DNA of 8,627 nt. Origin: Alphaproteobacteria bacterium. GTDB taxonomy: Bacteria > Pseudomonadota > Alphaproteobacteria > Rhizobiales > Xanthobacteraceae. The notes under the pieces are model-generated. The model was not told where the DNA came from. It ran no database searches and saw only the letters and a list, made by a program, of their open reading frames with translations. The position numbers and the translations under genes are program-made. The stretch's first letter is position 1. Every line of letters begins with the position of its first letter. Positions 1-6,098 of this stretch are shown here, piece by piece. The stretch lies in the NCBI GenBank assembly GCA_005884855.1, contig VAZS01000087.1, positions 1 through 8,627 on the forward strand. The letters are read 5' to 3'.

Positions 1-108
1 AAGCCTGACGTGAGCGCCTTCTTCGGCGAATGCTTCGGCCGCGGCCGCGCCGATGCCTTTCGATGCGCCTGTGATCAGGACACGTTTGCCGCGCAAATAA
101 AGATCCAT
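1..108 (-). CDS. SDR-family oxidoreductase, N-terminal fragment (runs off the left edge)
   Basis: The first 36 codons of a short-chain dehydrogenase/reductase read on the minus strand from an ATG at 108-106 to the window edge. The protein begins MDLYLRGKRVLITGASKGIG, and residues 14-20 (GASKGIG) are the TGxxxGIG dinucleotide-binding motif of classical SDRs. It sits after the first beta strand, followed by an Ala-rich helix and the start of the second strand. The family uses NAD(H) or NADP(H) in the cytoplasm. The substrate cannot be inferred because the catalytic Tyr-x-x-x-Lys region lies outside the window. The ribosome-binding site is weak (GCGAGA about 6 bases upstream). The gene is divergent from the tartrate dehydrogenase gene across a 173-base gap, so the two may be co-regulated. 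The family call is firm; the function is open. Confidence 0.85.
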   Translation of the reverse strand, partial: MDLYLRGKRVLITGASKGIGAAAAEAFAEEGAHVRL

Positions 109-281
109 GAAATTTCTCGCTGGTTTGGAAAATACCTGGAGAGGTGAGCTGGAACTGTTAGGCCGTCGCCACAGAGCCGGTCAACATTGCAGTGCAGCGT
201 TGCGCCGGAACCAAGTTTGGTCCATTGCATCCGTTTGAACGACCGCTGTCCCGCCGCGGGCAACGCAGAAGGAATCTCTCC
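109..281. promoter_or_regulatory. Divergent intergenic region between the SDR and tartrate dehydrogenase genes
   Basis: This 173-base gap must hold the promoters of two divergent genes. I see no convincing -35/-10 pair. A small inverted repeat, ACCAA-GT-TTGGT, lies at 210-221 and could be an operator half-site pair, but arms of five bases can occur by chance. The ribosome-binding site of the rightward gene (GAAGGA, 268-273) closes the region, 8 bases before its ATG. Confidence 0.4.
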
Positions 282-1361
282 ATGAGCAATCAGAAAAAGA
301 CCTACCGGATTGCGGTTATTCCCGGCGATGGGATCGGCAAGGAAGTGGCGCCCGAAGGGTTGCGGGTGTTGGAGCAGGCGGCGAGAAAACACGGCGTCAG
401 CGTGCATTTCGACCACTTCGATTTCGCCTCCTGGGAGTACTACGAAAAACACGGCGAGATGATGCCGGAGGACTGGAAAGAAAAAATCGGCAAGCATGAT
501 GCGATCTATTTCGGCGCGGTCGGCTGGCCCACGAAAATCCCCGATCACGTTTCGCTGTGGGGGTCGCTGATCAAGTTCCGTCGCGAGTTCGATCAATACG
601 TCAATCTTCGCCCGGTGCGGCTGATGCCCGGCGTGCCGTCGCCGCTCGCCAACCGCAAGCCCGGCGATATCGACTTCTGGGTGGTGCGCGAAAACACCGA
701 AGGCGAGTACTCGTCCGTCGGCGGCCGCATGTTTCCCGATACCGAGCGCGAATTCGTCACACAGCAAACCGTGATGACCCGGATCGGGGTCGATCGCATC
801 CTGAAATTCGCGTTCGAACTGGCGCAGTCGCGGCCGAAGAAGCATCTGACCTCGGCGACGAAATCCAACGGAATTTCGATAACGATGCCGTATTGGGATG
901 AGCGCGTGGAGGCGATGGCCAAAAAATATCCCGCTGTGAAGTGGGACAAGTACCACATCGACATTCTCACCGCGAACTTCGTATTGCATCCGGACTGGTT
1001 CGACGTGGTCGTCGGCTCCAACCTGTTCGGCGACATCTTGTCCGATCTCGGTCCGGCCTGCACCGGCACCATCGGCATCGCGCCATCGGGCAACATCAAC
1101 CCGGAAGGTCATTTCCCCTCGGTGTTCGAGCCGGTGCACGGCTCGGCACCTGACATCGCGGGGCAGGGCATTGCGAACCCGATCGGCATGATCTGGTCCG
1201 GCGCGATGATGCTGGAACATCTCGGCGAAAAACCCGCGGCGGCGGCGATCGTGTCCGCGATCGAACGCACGCTCGGTGAACGCACGCTACGCACCAAGGA
1301 TCTCGGCGGCAATGCCGATACGGCCGCTTGCGGCAAAGCCGTGGCGGAGATGGTGGAGTAA
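282..1361 (+). CDS. Tartrate dehydrogenase/decarboxylase, D-malate dehydrogenase family
   Basis: This 359-aa protein belongs to the beta-decarboxylating dehydrogenases (isopropylmalate/isocitrate dehydrogenase superfamily), in the tartrate dehydrogenase/DmlA branch. Members oxidise and/or decarboxylate tartrate or D-malate with NAD+ and Mn2+ or Mg2+ in the cytoplasm. Visible motifs are IPGDGIGKEV (13-22), substrate arginines at 100, 101, 110 and 136, RENTEGEYSSVGG (136-148) typical of the tartrate/malate branch, the catalytic-lysine region TSATKSNG (Lys194), and the signature NLFGDILSDLGP (247-258). Metal-binding aspartates are probably 227, 251 and 255. Length is normal for the family. An upstream in-frame extension exists, but the start at 282 is preferred because GAAGGA lies 8 bases upstream and homologues begin near here. 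Related enzymes are often named ttuC or dmlA; the substrate cannot be fixed from sequence alone, so no symbol is given. It converges on the D-2-hydroxyacid dehydrogenase gene, with 35 bases between the stops. Confidence 0.92.
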   Translation: MSNQKKTYRIAVIPGDGIGKEVAPEGLRVLEQAARKHGVSVHFDHFDFASWEYYEKHGEMMPEDWKEKIGKHDAIYFGAVGWPTKIPDHVSLWGSLIKFRREFDQYVNLRPVRLMPGVPSPLANRKPGDIDFWVVRENTEGEYSSVGGRMFPDTEREFVTQQTVMTRIGVDRILKFAFELAQSRPKKHLTSATKSNGISITMPYWDERVEAMAKKYPAVKWDKYHIDILTANFVLHPDWFDVVVGSNLFGDILSDLGPACTGTIGIAPSGNINPEGHFPSVFEPVHGSAPDIAGQGIANPIGMIWSGAMMLEHLGEKPAAAAIVSAIERTLGERTLRTKDLGGNADTAACGKAVAEMVE

Positions 1362-1396
1362 CGAGGCCATCGGATGCAGCCGCTCTGGTTGTGCAG

Positions 1397-2317
1397 TCAT
1401 TGATGCCGCGTGAATCCCTCCCCCTTGTGGGGAGGGTCGGCCGAGCGAAGCAGATTCTCACTCGCCTCGGGAGTGCGGAAAGCCGAATGCGCCGAGAGCG
1501 TCACGTTTGGCAGTTTGATCAGCGGATGATCGATCGGCAGCGGCTCGATGTTGAAAACGTCCAGCCCGGCGTGGCGGATGTGGCCGGAATTCAGCGCGTC
1601 GATCATGGCGGCTTCGTCCACCAGCGCGCCGCGCGCGGTGTTGACGAGGATCGCCGCTGGCCTCATCGCCGCGATGCGTTGACGTGAGAGAAAGCCGCGG
1701 GTCTCCTCGTTCAACAACAGATGCAGCGACACGACATCGCTTTGCGCGAGCAGCTTGTCTATCTCGACGAAACTGACCCCAGCGAAACTCTTCGGCGTCC
1801 GGTTCCAGGCGAGCACGCGCATGCCGCTGCCAAGCGCGATGCGCGCGACTTCCGCGGCGATGCCGCCGAAACCGATCAGGCCCAGCGTCTTACCGGTCAA
1901 CTGCATGCCATCCTCCCGCAGCCAGTTGCCCGCCCGCATCTCGCGGTCCATTCGCGCGATACCGCGCGCGGCAGCCCACATCAGCGCGATCGCGGATTCG
2001 GCGACAGCCGTGTCGCCATATCCGCGGATCAGGTGAACGGCGATCCCGAGCTGATCGAGTTCTTCGGGGTTCATGTAGCTACGCGCGCCGGTGCCCAGAA
2101 ACACCACGTGCTTGAGACCGGCGCACTTGCGGGCGATCTCGGTCGGGAGTGCGGTGTGATCGACCACGGCGATACCGGCACCGTCGAGCACGCGGGGCAA
2201 CTGATCCGGGGTGACGTCTGGGTCGCGATGAATGCGGATCTCCGGATCATCAGGTTTTGCCAGCCGTTCGAAAATGACCGCCAACGCTTCGTTGGCATCG
2301 ACAAAAACTCCGCGCAC
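1397..2317 (-). CDS. D-2-hydroxyacid dehydrogenase, NAD-dependent, with altered C-terminus
   Basis: This 306-aa enzyme of the D-isomer-specific 2-hydroxyacid dehydrogenase family interconverts a 2-oxoacid and a D-2-hydroxyacid with NAD(P)H. The N-terminal substrate-domain half is followed by a Rossmann segment LGLIGFGGIAAEVA (145-158; the last Gly of GxGxxG is Ala). The catalytic triad is present: Arg229 in NTARGALVDE, Glu258 in FNIEPLP and His277 in SAHSAF. The start is a GTG at 2317-2315, supported by GGAGA at 2329-2325, seven bases upstream. The upstream hydrolase gene ends 17 bases before it, so the two are probably co-transcribed. After residue 290 the family helix is replaced by a tail containing ADPPHKGEG, which is the translation of a dispersed GC-rich hairpin repeat (1416-1436). 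About 15-25 normal C-terminal residues seem to be lost. The active site is complete, so activity is possible but not certain. The substrate is unknown. Confidence 0.88.
   Translation of the reverse strand: MRGVFVDANEALAVIFERLAKPDDPEIRIHRDPDVTPDQLPRVLDGAGIAVVDHTALPTEIARKCAGLKHVVFLGTGARSYMNPEELDQLGIAVHLIRGYGDTAVAESAIALMWAAARGIARMDREMRAGNWLREDGMQLTGKTLGLIGFGGIAAEVARIALGSGMRVLAWNRTPKSFAGVSFVEIDKLLAQSDVVSLHLLLNEETRGFLSRQRIAAMRPAAILVNTARGALVDEAAMIDALNSGHIRHAGLDVFNIEPLPIDHPLIKLPNVTLSAHSAFRTPEASENLLRSADPPHKGEGFTRHQ
1416..1436. repeat. GC-rich hairpin repeat inside the 3' end of the hydroxyacid dehydrogenase gene
   Basis: CCCTCCCC and GGGGAGGG form a perfect 8-bp stem around a 5-base loop (CTTGT). 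It is followed by GGTCGGCCGAGCGAAGC, which I recognise from memory as part of a dispersed intergenic repeat in Bradyrhizobium-like genomes. It lies in the coding end of the leftward dehydrogenase gene and 55 bases after the stop of the rightward tartrate dehydrogenase gene. As RNA it could slow or end transcription of either convergent gene, but there is no run of T after the stem. Confidence 0.65.
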
Positions 2318-2324
2318 CCCAATT

Positions 2325-2329
2325 TCTCC
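2325..2329 (-). promoter_or_regulatory. Ribosome-binding site deciding the GTG start of the hydroxyacid dehydrogenase
   Basis: GGAGA on the minus strand lies seven bases before the GTG at 2317 and inside the 17-base gap after the stop of the hydrolase gene (TAG at 2337-2335). It supports a GTG start and suggests that translation of the second gene depends on ribosomes finishing the first. Confidence 0.7.
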
Positions 2330-2334
2330 GTTTG

Positions 2335-3585
2335 CTAAGAAGCCACCCCGGCGAGCGCGAGCACGGTATGCATCAGCGCGTTGGCGCCGGCGGTGCAGTC
2401 GGCTTGCGTCGCGTCCTCCAGCTCGTTGTGGCTGACACCATCCTTGCAGGGAACAAAGATCATTGCCGATGGCACGACATTGGCAAGGTTGCAGGCATCA
2501 TGCCCGGCGCCGGAGGTGATGCGGCGGTGGCTATAGCCGAGTGCCTTGGTGGCGTTCTCGACTGCGTCGACGAGTTTGGCGTTGAAGATCGTTGGCGGTT
2601 TGCGCCAGATCGCCTCGAACGCAATCTCGACCTTGCGCCGCTCGGCAATCTCGGCGATCGCGCCACGCAAATCCTTGTCGATCGCATCGAGCGTTTCGGA
2701 CTCCGGGCTGCGGATATCGGCGGTGAACGCGATCTCGCCGGGAATGACGTTGCGGGACGGTGCCGCAATCACGGCTTCGCCCACTGTGCCGACCGCGTTC
2801 GGACCATGGGCCTTGGCGACACGTTCGACCGCCAGCACGAATTCAGATAACGCCGCCAGCGCGTCGCGGCGAAGCGGCATCGGGGTGGTGCCGGCGTGAC
2901 TTTCGAAGCCGGTGATCTTGCCGTCATACCAGACGATGCCCTGGCCGCGGTCGACCACGCCGATGGTCTTGTTCTCGGCTTCCAGCAGCGGTCCCTGCTC
3001 GATATGCAGTTCGACAAACGCGCCGAGCTTTCGCGCCCCGACCGACTCGTCGCCGCGATAGTCGATGCTGTCGAGCGCTTCGCCGACGCTGACGCCCGCT
3101 GCATCGGTTCGAGCGAGGATGTTTTCGGTGGTGTAATCGCCGGCGTAAGCGGCGGAAGCCATGGTCGCCGGTGCGAAACGAGAACCTTCCTCATTGGTCC
3201 AGTTGACGATGCAGATCGGGGTTTCGGTTTCGATTCCGGCGTCGTTGAGCGTCCGGACGACCTCGAGCGCGGCCAGCGTGCCGAGCACGCCGTCATACTT
3301 GCCGCCGGTCGGCTGGGTATCGAGGTGGGAGCCGAGTCCGACCGGGGGCTTCGACATATCGCGGCCCTTGCGCAGCCCGAACATCGATCCCAGAGCATCG
3401 ACATGGACCTCGAGGCCTGCGGCCTCGCACGCACTTCGGAACCAGTCGCGCACCTGCTTGTCCTCGGGGCCGAGCGTCAGGCGCCGCACGCCTCCCTTGG
3501 CCGTGGCGCCGAATTTTGCGGTTTCGTGAATAGTGTCCCAGAGGCGGCCGGAATCGATTTGCAGATTGGATGCGGGTTTTCTCAT
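2335..3585 (-). CDS. Zn-dependent hydrolase, N-carbamoyl-L-amino-acid amidohydrolase/allantoate amidohydrolase family (M20)
   Basis: This 416-aa binuclear metal amidohydrolase of the hydantoinase/carbamoylase branch of peptidase family M20 hydrolyses N-carbamoyl or similar N-substituted amino acids (relatives: L-carbamoylase, beta-ureidopropionase, allantoate amidohydrolase). All metal-ligand motifs are visible: GSHLDTQPTGGKYDGVLG (His87, Asp98), NWTNEEGSRFAP (Glu132/133), ELHIEQGPLLE (His194) and DGVSHNELEDA (His386). The dimerisation/substrate segment GFESHAGTTPMPLRRDA (His230) and SGAGHDACNLA (His362) are also present. Length fits the family (about 410-420). Start choice: the frame is open far upstream, with other ATGs at 3615 (AGGA seven bases ahead) and 3630. 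The ATG at 3585 is preferred because homologues begin a few residues before the NLxID segment, although its ribosome-binding site (CAGG) is weaker. It leads an operon with the D-2-hydroxyacid dehydrogenase gene. The exact substrate is not deducible. Confidence 0.9.
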   Translation of the reverse strand: MRKPASNLQIDSGRLWDTIHETAKFGATAKGGVRRLTLGPEDKQVRDWFRSACEAAGLEVHVDALGSMFGLRKGRDMSKPPVGLGSHLDTQPTGGKYDGVLGTLAALEVVRTLNDAGIETETPICIVNWTNEEGSRFAPATMASAAYAGDYTTENILARTDAAGVSVGEALDSIDYRGDESVGARKLGAFVELHIEQGPLLEAENKTIGVVDRGQGIVWYDGKITGFESHAGTTPMPLRRDALAALSEFVLAVERVAKAHGPNAVGTVGEAVIAAPSRNVIPGEIAFTADIRSPESETLDAIDKDLRGAIAEIAERRKVEIAFEAIWRKPPTIFNAKLVDAVENATKALGYSHRRITSGAGHDACNLANVVPSAMIFVPCKDGVSHNELEDATQADCTAGANALMHTVLALAGVAS

Positions 3586-3625
3586 TTGGCCTGCCGGAAG
3601 AAGCTGAAGGTGCATAACATGGTCC

Positions 3626-3647
3626 TGCATGGTAGAACTACCCTGCA
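3626..3647. promoter_or_regulatory. 22-bp near-perfect palindrome, candidate operator in a divergent promoter region
   Basis: The arms TGCATGGTAG and CTACCCTGCA flank a central AA and differ from perfect symmetry at one pair. The core GGTAG-AA-CTACC (3631-3642) is exact. It lies in the 88-base gap (3586-3673) between the hydrolase gene and the DUF1445 gene, where both promoters must be. This size and symmetry fit a dimeric GntR- or LysR-type regulator, but no such gene is in the window. It overlaps the rejected upstream ATG (3630) of the hydrolase, which also argues for a downstream start. Confidence 0.5.
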
Positions 3648-3673
3648 CATTCTGTCGAGGCACGGAGCTATCG

Positions 3674-4492
3674 ATGATTTTCGGTCTGGCGAAGAAAGAC
3701 AAAAGCGCGGAACGGGAGATGTTGCCGAGCCTGCAGGCGCGGCTGGCTTGCCGCGCCGGAATGGCCAGCAGCACGGCTGGCATCGCCAATGGTTTTGTTC
3801 AGGGCAATCTTGCGATCTTGCCGGAGAAGCTCGCAGCGTCGTTTCACAGGTTTTGTCAGCTCAACCCGAAGCCGTGTCCGGTGATCGGCATGTCCGACGT
3901 CGGAAACCCGCACATCCCTTCGCTCGGGGCCGATCTCGACATTCGTACCGATCTGCCGCGCTATCGTGTCTGGCGCGACGGCGAGGTGGTGGAAGAACCG
4001 ACCGATATCAGGGAGCACTGGCGCGACGACCTGGTTGCGTTTGTGCTTGGATGTTCGTTCTCGTTCGAGGAGGCGCTGATGGCGGACGATTTGCCGATCC
4101 GCCACATCGAGCGCAACGTTCGGGTACCAATGTATCGCACCAATATCGCCTGCGCGCCTTCCGGGCCGTTCGCCGGTCCCATGGTAGTATCGATGCGGCC
4201 GTTCAAGCCGGCGGACGCGATCCGCGCGGTGCAAATCACCTCGCGATTTCCCTCGGTGCACGGCGCGCCGATCCATCTCGGCCATCCGCATTCGATCGGG
4301 ATCAAGGATATCTCAAAGCCTGATTACGGCGATCCGGTGCCGGTCGAAGCCGACGAGATACCGGTGTTCTGGGCGTGCGGCGTGACACCGCAATCGGTGA
4401 TAGCCGCAGCGAAGCTGCCGTTTGCGATCACGCACGCGCCCGGGTTGATGCTGGTGACGGACATGAAGAACAAGCAGCTCGCGGTGCTTTGA
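3674..4492 (+). CDS. DUF1445 family putative hydro-lyase (YcsI / D-glutamate cyclase-like)
   Basis: This 272-aa protein of the DUF1445 family is annotated in bacteria as putative hydro-lyase YcsI. The family is related to the D-glutamate cyclase domain of mitochondrial DGLUCY, which turns D-glutamate into 5-oxo-D-proline. Conserved stretches run through the whole protein: [15 protein letters not shown] near the N-terminus, [81 protein letters not shown], and [11 protein letters not shown] at the C-terminus. Length is family-typical, and no signal peptide or membrane segment is seen. The start at 3674 is chosen because GGAG lies six bases upstream (3664-3667); a longer frame from 3629 has no support and overlaps the palindrome. 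It is divergent from the carbamoylase-type hydrolase, suggesting a shared role in degrading an N-substituted or D-amino acid derivative. That role is inference; the family call is firm. Confidence 0.92.
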   Translation: MIFGLAKKDKSAEREMLPSLQARLACRAGMASSTAGIANGFVQGNLAILPEKLAASFHRFCQLNPKPCPVIGMSDVGNPHIPSLGADLDIRTDLPRYRVWRDGEVVEEPTDIREHWRDDLVAFVLGCSFSFEEALMADDLPIRHIERNVRVPMYRTNIACAPSGPFAGPMVVSMRPFKPADAIRAVQITSRFPSVHGAPIHLGHPHSIGIKDISKPDYGDPVPVEADEIPVFWACGVTPQSVIAAAKLPFAITHAPGLMLVTDMKNKQLAVL

Positions 4493-4536
4493 GCTTAAAA
4501 GCGGTGGTCTGAGCGTAAATTTATCTCGGGTGGCTT

Positions 4537-4629
4537 GTCATTCCGGGGCGCGCGGCCAGCGCGAACCCGGAATCTCCTCAGATAACTTCTGGATTCCGGG
4601 TTCGACGCTGCGCGTCGCCCCGGAATGAC
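4537..4629. repeat. Long double-stem palindromic repeat between convergent genes (possible bidirectional terminator)
   Basis: The outer arms GTCATTCCGGGGCG (4537-4550) and CGCCCCGGAATGAC (4616-4629) are exact 14-bp complements. The inner arms GAACCCGGAATC (4563-4574) and GATTCCGGGTTC (4592-4603) are exact 12-bp complements, with partial pairing (AGCG/CGCT) between them. The whole can fold as one long hairpin on either strand. It fills most of the gap between the stop of the DUF1445 gene (4492) and the end of the convergent otnC pseudogene (4646). I recognise this palindrome type from memory as a dispersed intergenic element in Bradyrhizobium/Rhodopseudomonas. It has no T-run, so terminator activity is inference; the flanking bases show no other feature. 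Confidence 0.8.
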
Positions 4630-4645
4630 GCCGCGGCAGGCTTCT

Positions 4646-5163
4646 CTAATCCTGCCCATGCTCCGGCAATCCCAATCCGAAGCTCCTCGACAAATCCGCT
4701 ATCTGCGCCGGCGTCAGATAACGCGGGTTCATGCCGCGCCAACCGCCGGATCGCCCGGCCGATAATACGGCACCAGGGCGGTTAAACCGCATTTCATCAG
4801 GTAGTATGCCGTCATCGGCGGCAGCGCCGCGCGCGGGTCGATTTCGGGCAGCATCGAAAGCGCCACCGAATGCGTCGAATGCAGATGCACCACCGCGCGC
4901 GCGGTACGGCGCGTCTGGTAGAGCGCGGTATGCAGCGGTACTTCCTTGGTCGGCGCGTCGCCCGAGGAAAGCCGCCCGTCGGCGTCGAGCCGCGACAGCC
5001 GAGCTGGGTCGAGCCAACCGAGCGAGGCGTTTGTCGGGGTCACCAGCCAGCCGCCGTCGTCAAGTCTGACGCTAATGTTGCCTGAGGAGCCCGGTGTCAG
5101 GCCGCGCTCGAATAACGAGCGGCCCAGGCGACAGATTTCCTCACGGACCTTTGTTTCGGTCAT
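4646..5163 (-). pseudogene. otnC: otnC-like 3-oxo-tetronate 4-phosphate decarboxylase (class II aldolase), internally deleted and frameshifted
   Basis: OtnC is a class II aldolase/adducin-family enzyme that decarboxylates 3-oxo-tetronate 4-phosphate to dihydroxyacetone phosphate. The start at 5163 has GAGGAA six bases upstream. The first 142 residues match the family: GSSGNIS (26-31... segment), TKEVPLH (Glu74), VVHLHSTHS (zinc His93 and His95), and PYYRPGDPAVG. The frame then reads into TGA at 4731-4729, giving a 144-aa product. The C-terminal end of the family (RGMNPRYLTPAQIADL) continues in another frame to the TAG at 4648-4646. Against E. coli OtnC recalled from memory (about 212 aa), roughly 45 codons are absent at the junction near 4733-4740, including the ANHGP segment that carries the third zinc histidine. 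The loss is not a multiple of three. The product should be inactive. It diverges from ltnD across 118 bases. Confidence 0.85.
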
Positions 5164-5281
5164 GGCTGCTTCCTCGTTGTTGCGTTGTCTCATGCTTTGG
5201 CAGCGCGGCCAAGCCGTGATACCCAAAGGCAAAGCCGTTGCCGAATTCCGGCTGTGAGGAAGCTTCCAAGGAATTGCCGAG
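5164..5281. promoter_or_regulatory. Divergent promoter region of the threonate locus
   Basis: The 118 bases between the otnC and ltnD starts must hold promoters for both directions. Both ribosome-binding sites are visible: GAGGAA on the minus strand next to 5163, and AAGGAA at 5268-5273 before the ATG at 5282. An inverted repeat TTGGC-N6-GCCAA at 5197-5212 is a possible operator, but the arms are short. No clear sigma-70 promoter is recognisable. Confidence 0.4.
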
Positions 5282-6074
5282 ATGTCTCAATCCGTGAAAC
5301 CGCGCGTTGCCGTCATAGGACTGGGCTCGATGGGTTTCGGCATGGCGAGCTCGCTGCGGCGGGCGGGCTTTGAAGTGACCGGTTGCGATGTCTCTGCCGA
5401 CGCGGTCGCGAGGTTTGTGAAGGACGGCGGCAGCGGCGCCAACACGCCGGCAGAGGCCGCAAAGCGCGCCGACGTCGTCGTCAGCGTGGTCGTCAACGCC
5501 GCACAGACCGAAACCATTCTGTTCGGAGCGGACGGCGCCGCCGAAACCATGGCAAAGGACGCCGTATTCGTCTCCTCCGCAACCATGGACCCGGATGTCG
5601 CGCGCCGGCTGGCGAAACCACTGGAAGCAAGCGGACGGCATTATCTCGACGCTCCAATGCGACGCCGCAGGCGAGGGTGCCGCGTTCAAGATGATCAACC
5701 AATTGCTCGCCGGGGTGCATATCGCGGCGGCGTCGGAAGCCATCGCATTCGCCGCCAAGCAAGGTCTCGACATACGCAAGGTCTATGAGGTTATCACCGC
5801 GTCCGCCGGCAATTCCTGGATGTTCGAGAACCGCATGCCGCACGTGCTTGAGGGCGACTACAGCCCACGCAGTGCGGTCGAGATTTTCGTAAAGGATCTC
5901 GGCATCATCCAGGACATGGCGCGCACAGCAAAATTTCCGGTGCCGGTGGCTGCGGCGGCGCTACAGATGTTTTTAATGACGGCAGCATCCGGCATGGGCC
6001 GCGACGACGACGCTTCGGTGGCGCGAATGTATGCCCGCGTCACCGGCACGCAGTTGCCGGGCGAGCCGAAATAG
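5282..6074 (+). pseudogene. ltnD: ltnD-like L-threonate dehydrogenase, internally deleted and frameshifted
   Basis: LtnD, of the 3-hydroxyisobutyrate dehydrogenase family, oxidises L-threonate (or D-erythronate in relatives) to the 2-oxo acid with NAD+. From the ATG at 5282 (AAGGAA eight bases upstream) residues 1-126 give the Rossmann half: VAVIGLGSMGFGMA (9-22), VVVNAAQTE (69-77) and HYLDAPM (120-126). Frame 1 then turns to Arg-rich nonsense and stops at 5788. From about 5661 a second frame resumes family sequence: DAAGEGAAFKMINQLLAGV, with the catalytic Lys and Asn, then GNSWMFENRMPHVLEGDY and VEIFVKDLG, ending at TAG 6072-6074. Compared with family length (about 300 aa), some 40 codons are missing, including the SGG substrate loop and the last Rossmann strands. 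The loss is 2 modulo 3 bases if it is a single event. The two halves cannot be joined by a simple frameshift. otnI begins 24 bases downstream. Confidence 0.87.
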
Positions 6075-6098
6075 CGGGAAGTAGACAAGAGGAAACGG

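Noticed and set aside
210..221. ACCAA-GT-TTGGT as a firm operator
   Set aside because: Five-base arms with no extended symmetry are expected by chance; kept only as a note in the intergenic entry.
207..235. GGAAC followed by CGTT ahead of the tartrate dehydrogenase gene as an EcfG promoter
   Set aside because: The spacer is 20 bases, too long for the 16-17 of the consensus.
75..1220. A 381-codon open frame on the minus strand across the tartrate dehydrogenase gene
   Set aside because: It is antisense to a clear, motif-rich gene in the other strand, is Arg/His-rich, and resembles no known family; it is a high-GC shadow frame.
3586..3789. N-terminal extension of the hydrolase to 484 aa
   Set aside because: The extension overlaps the divergent DUF1445 gene and the palindrome, and has no family similarity; homologues start near the ATG at 3585.
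2896..4323. A 475-codon plus-strand frame spanning the hydrolase and part of DUF1445
   Set aside because: It is antisense to the hydrolase and out of frame with DUF1445, with no recognisable domains; a shadow frame.
4490..4526. Near-repeat TGAGCTTAAA / TGAGCGTAAA after the DUF1445 stop
   Set aside because: Two imperfect 10-base copies with no further context; probably chance.
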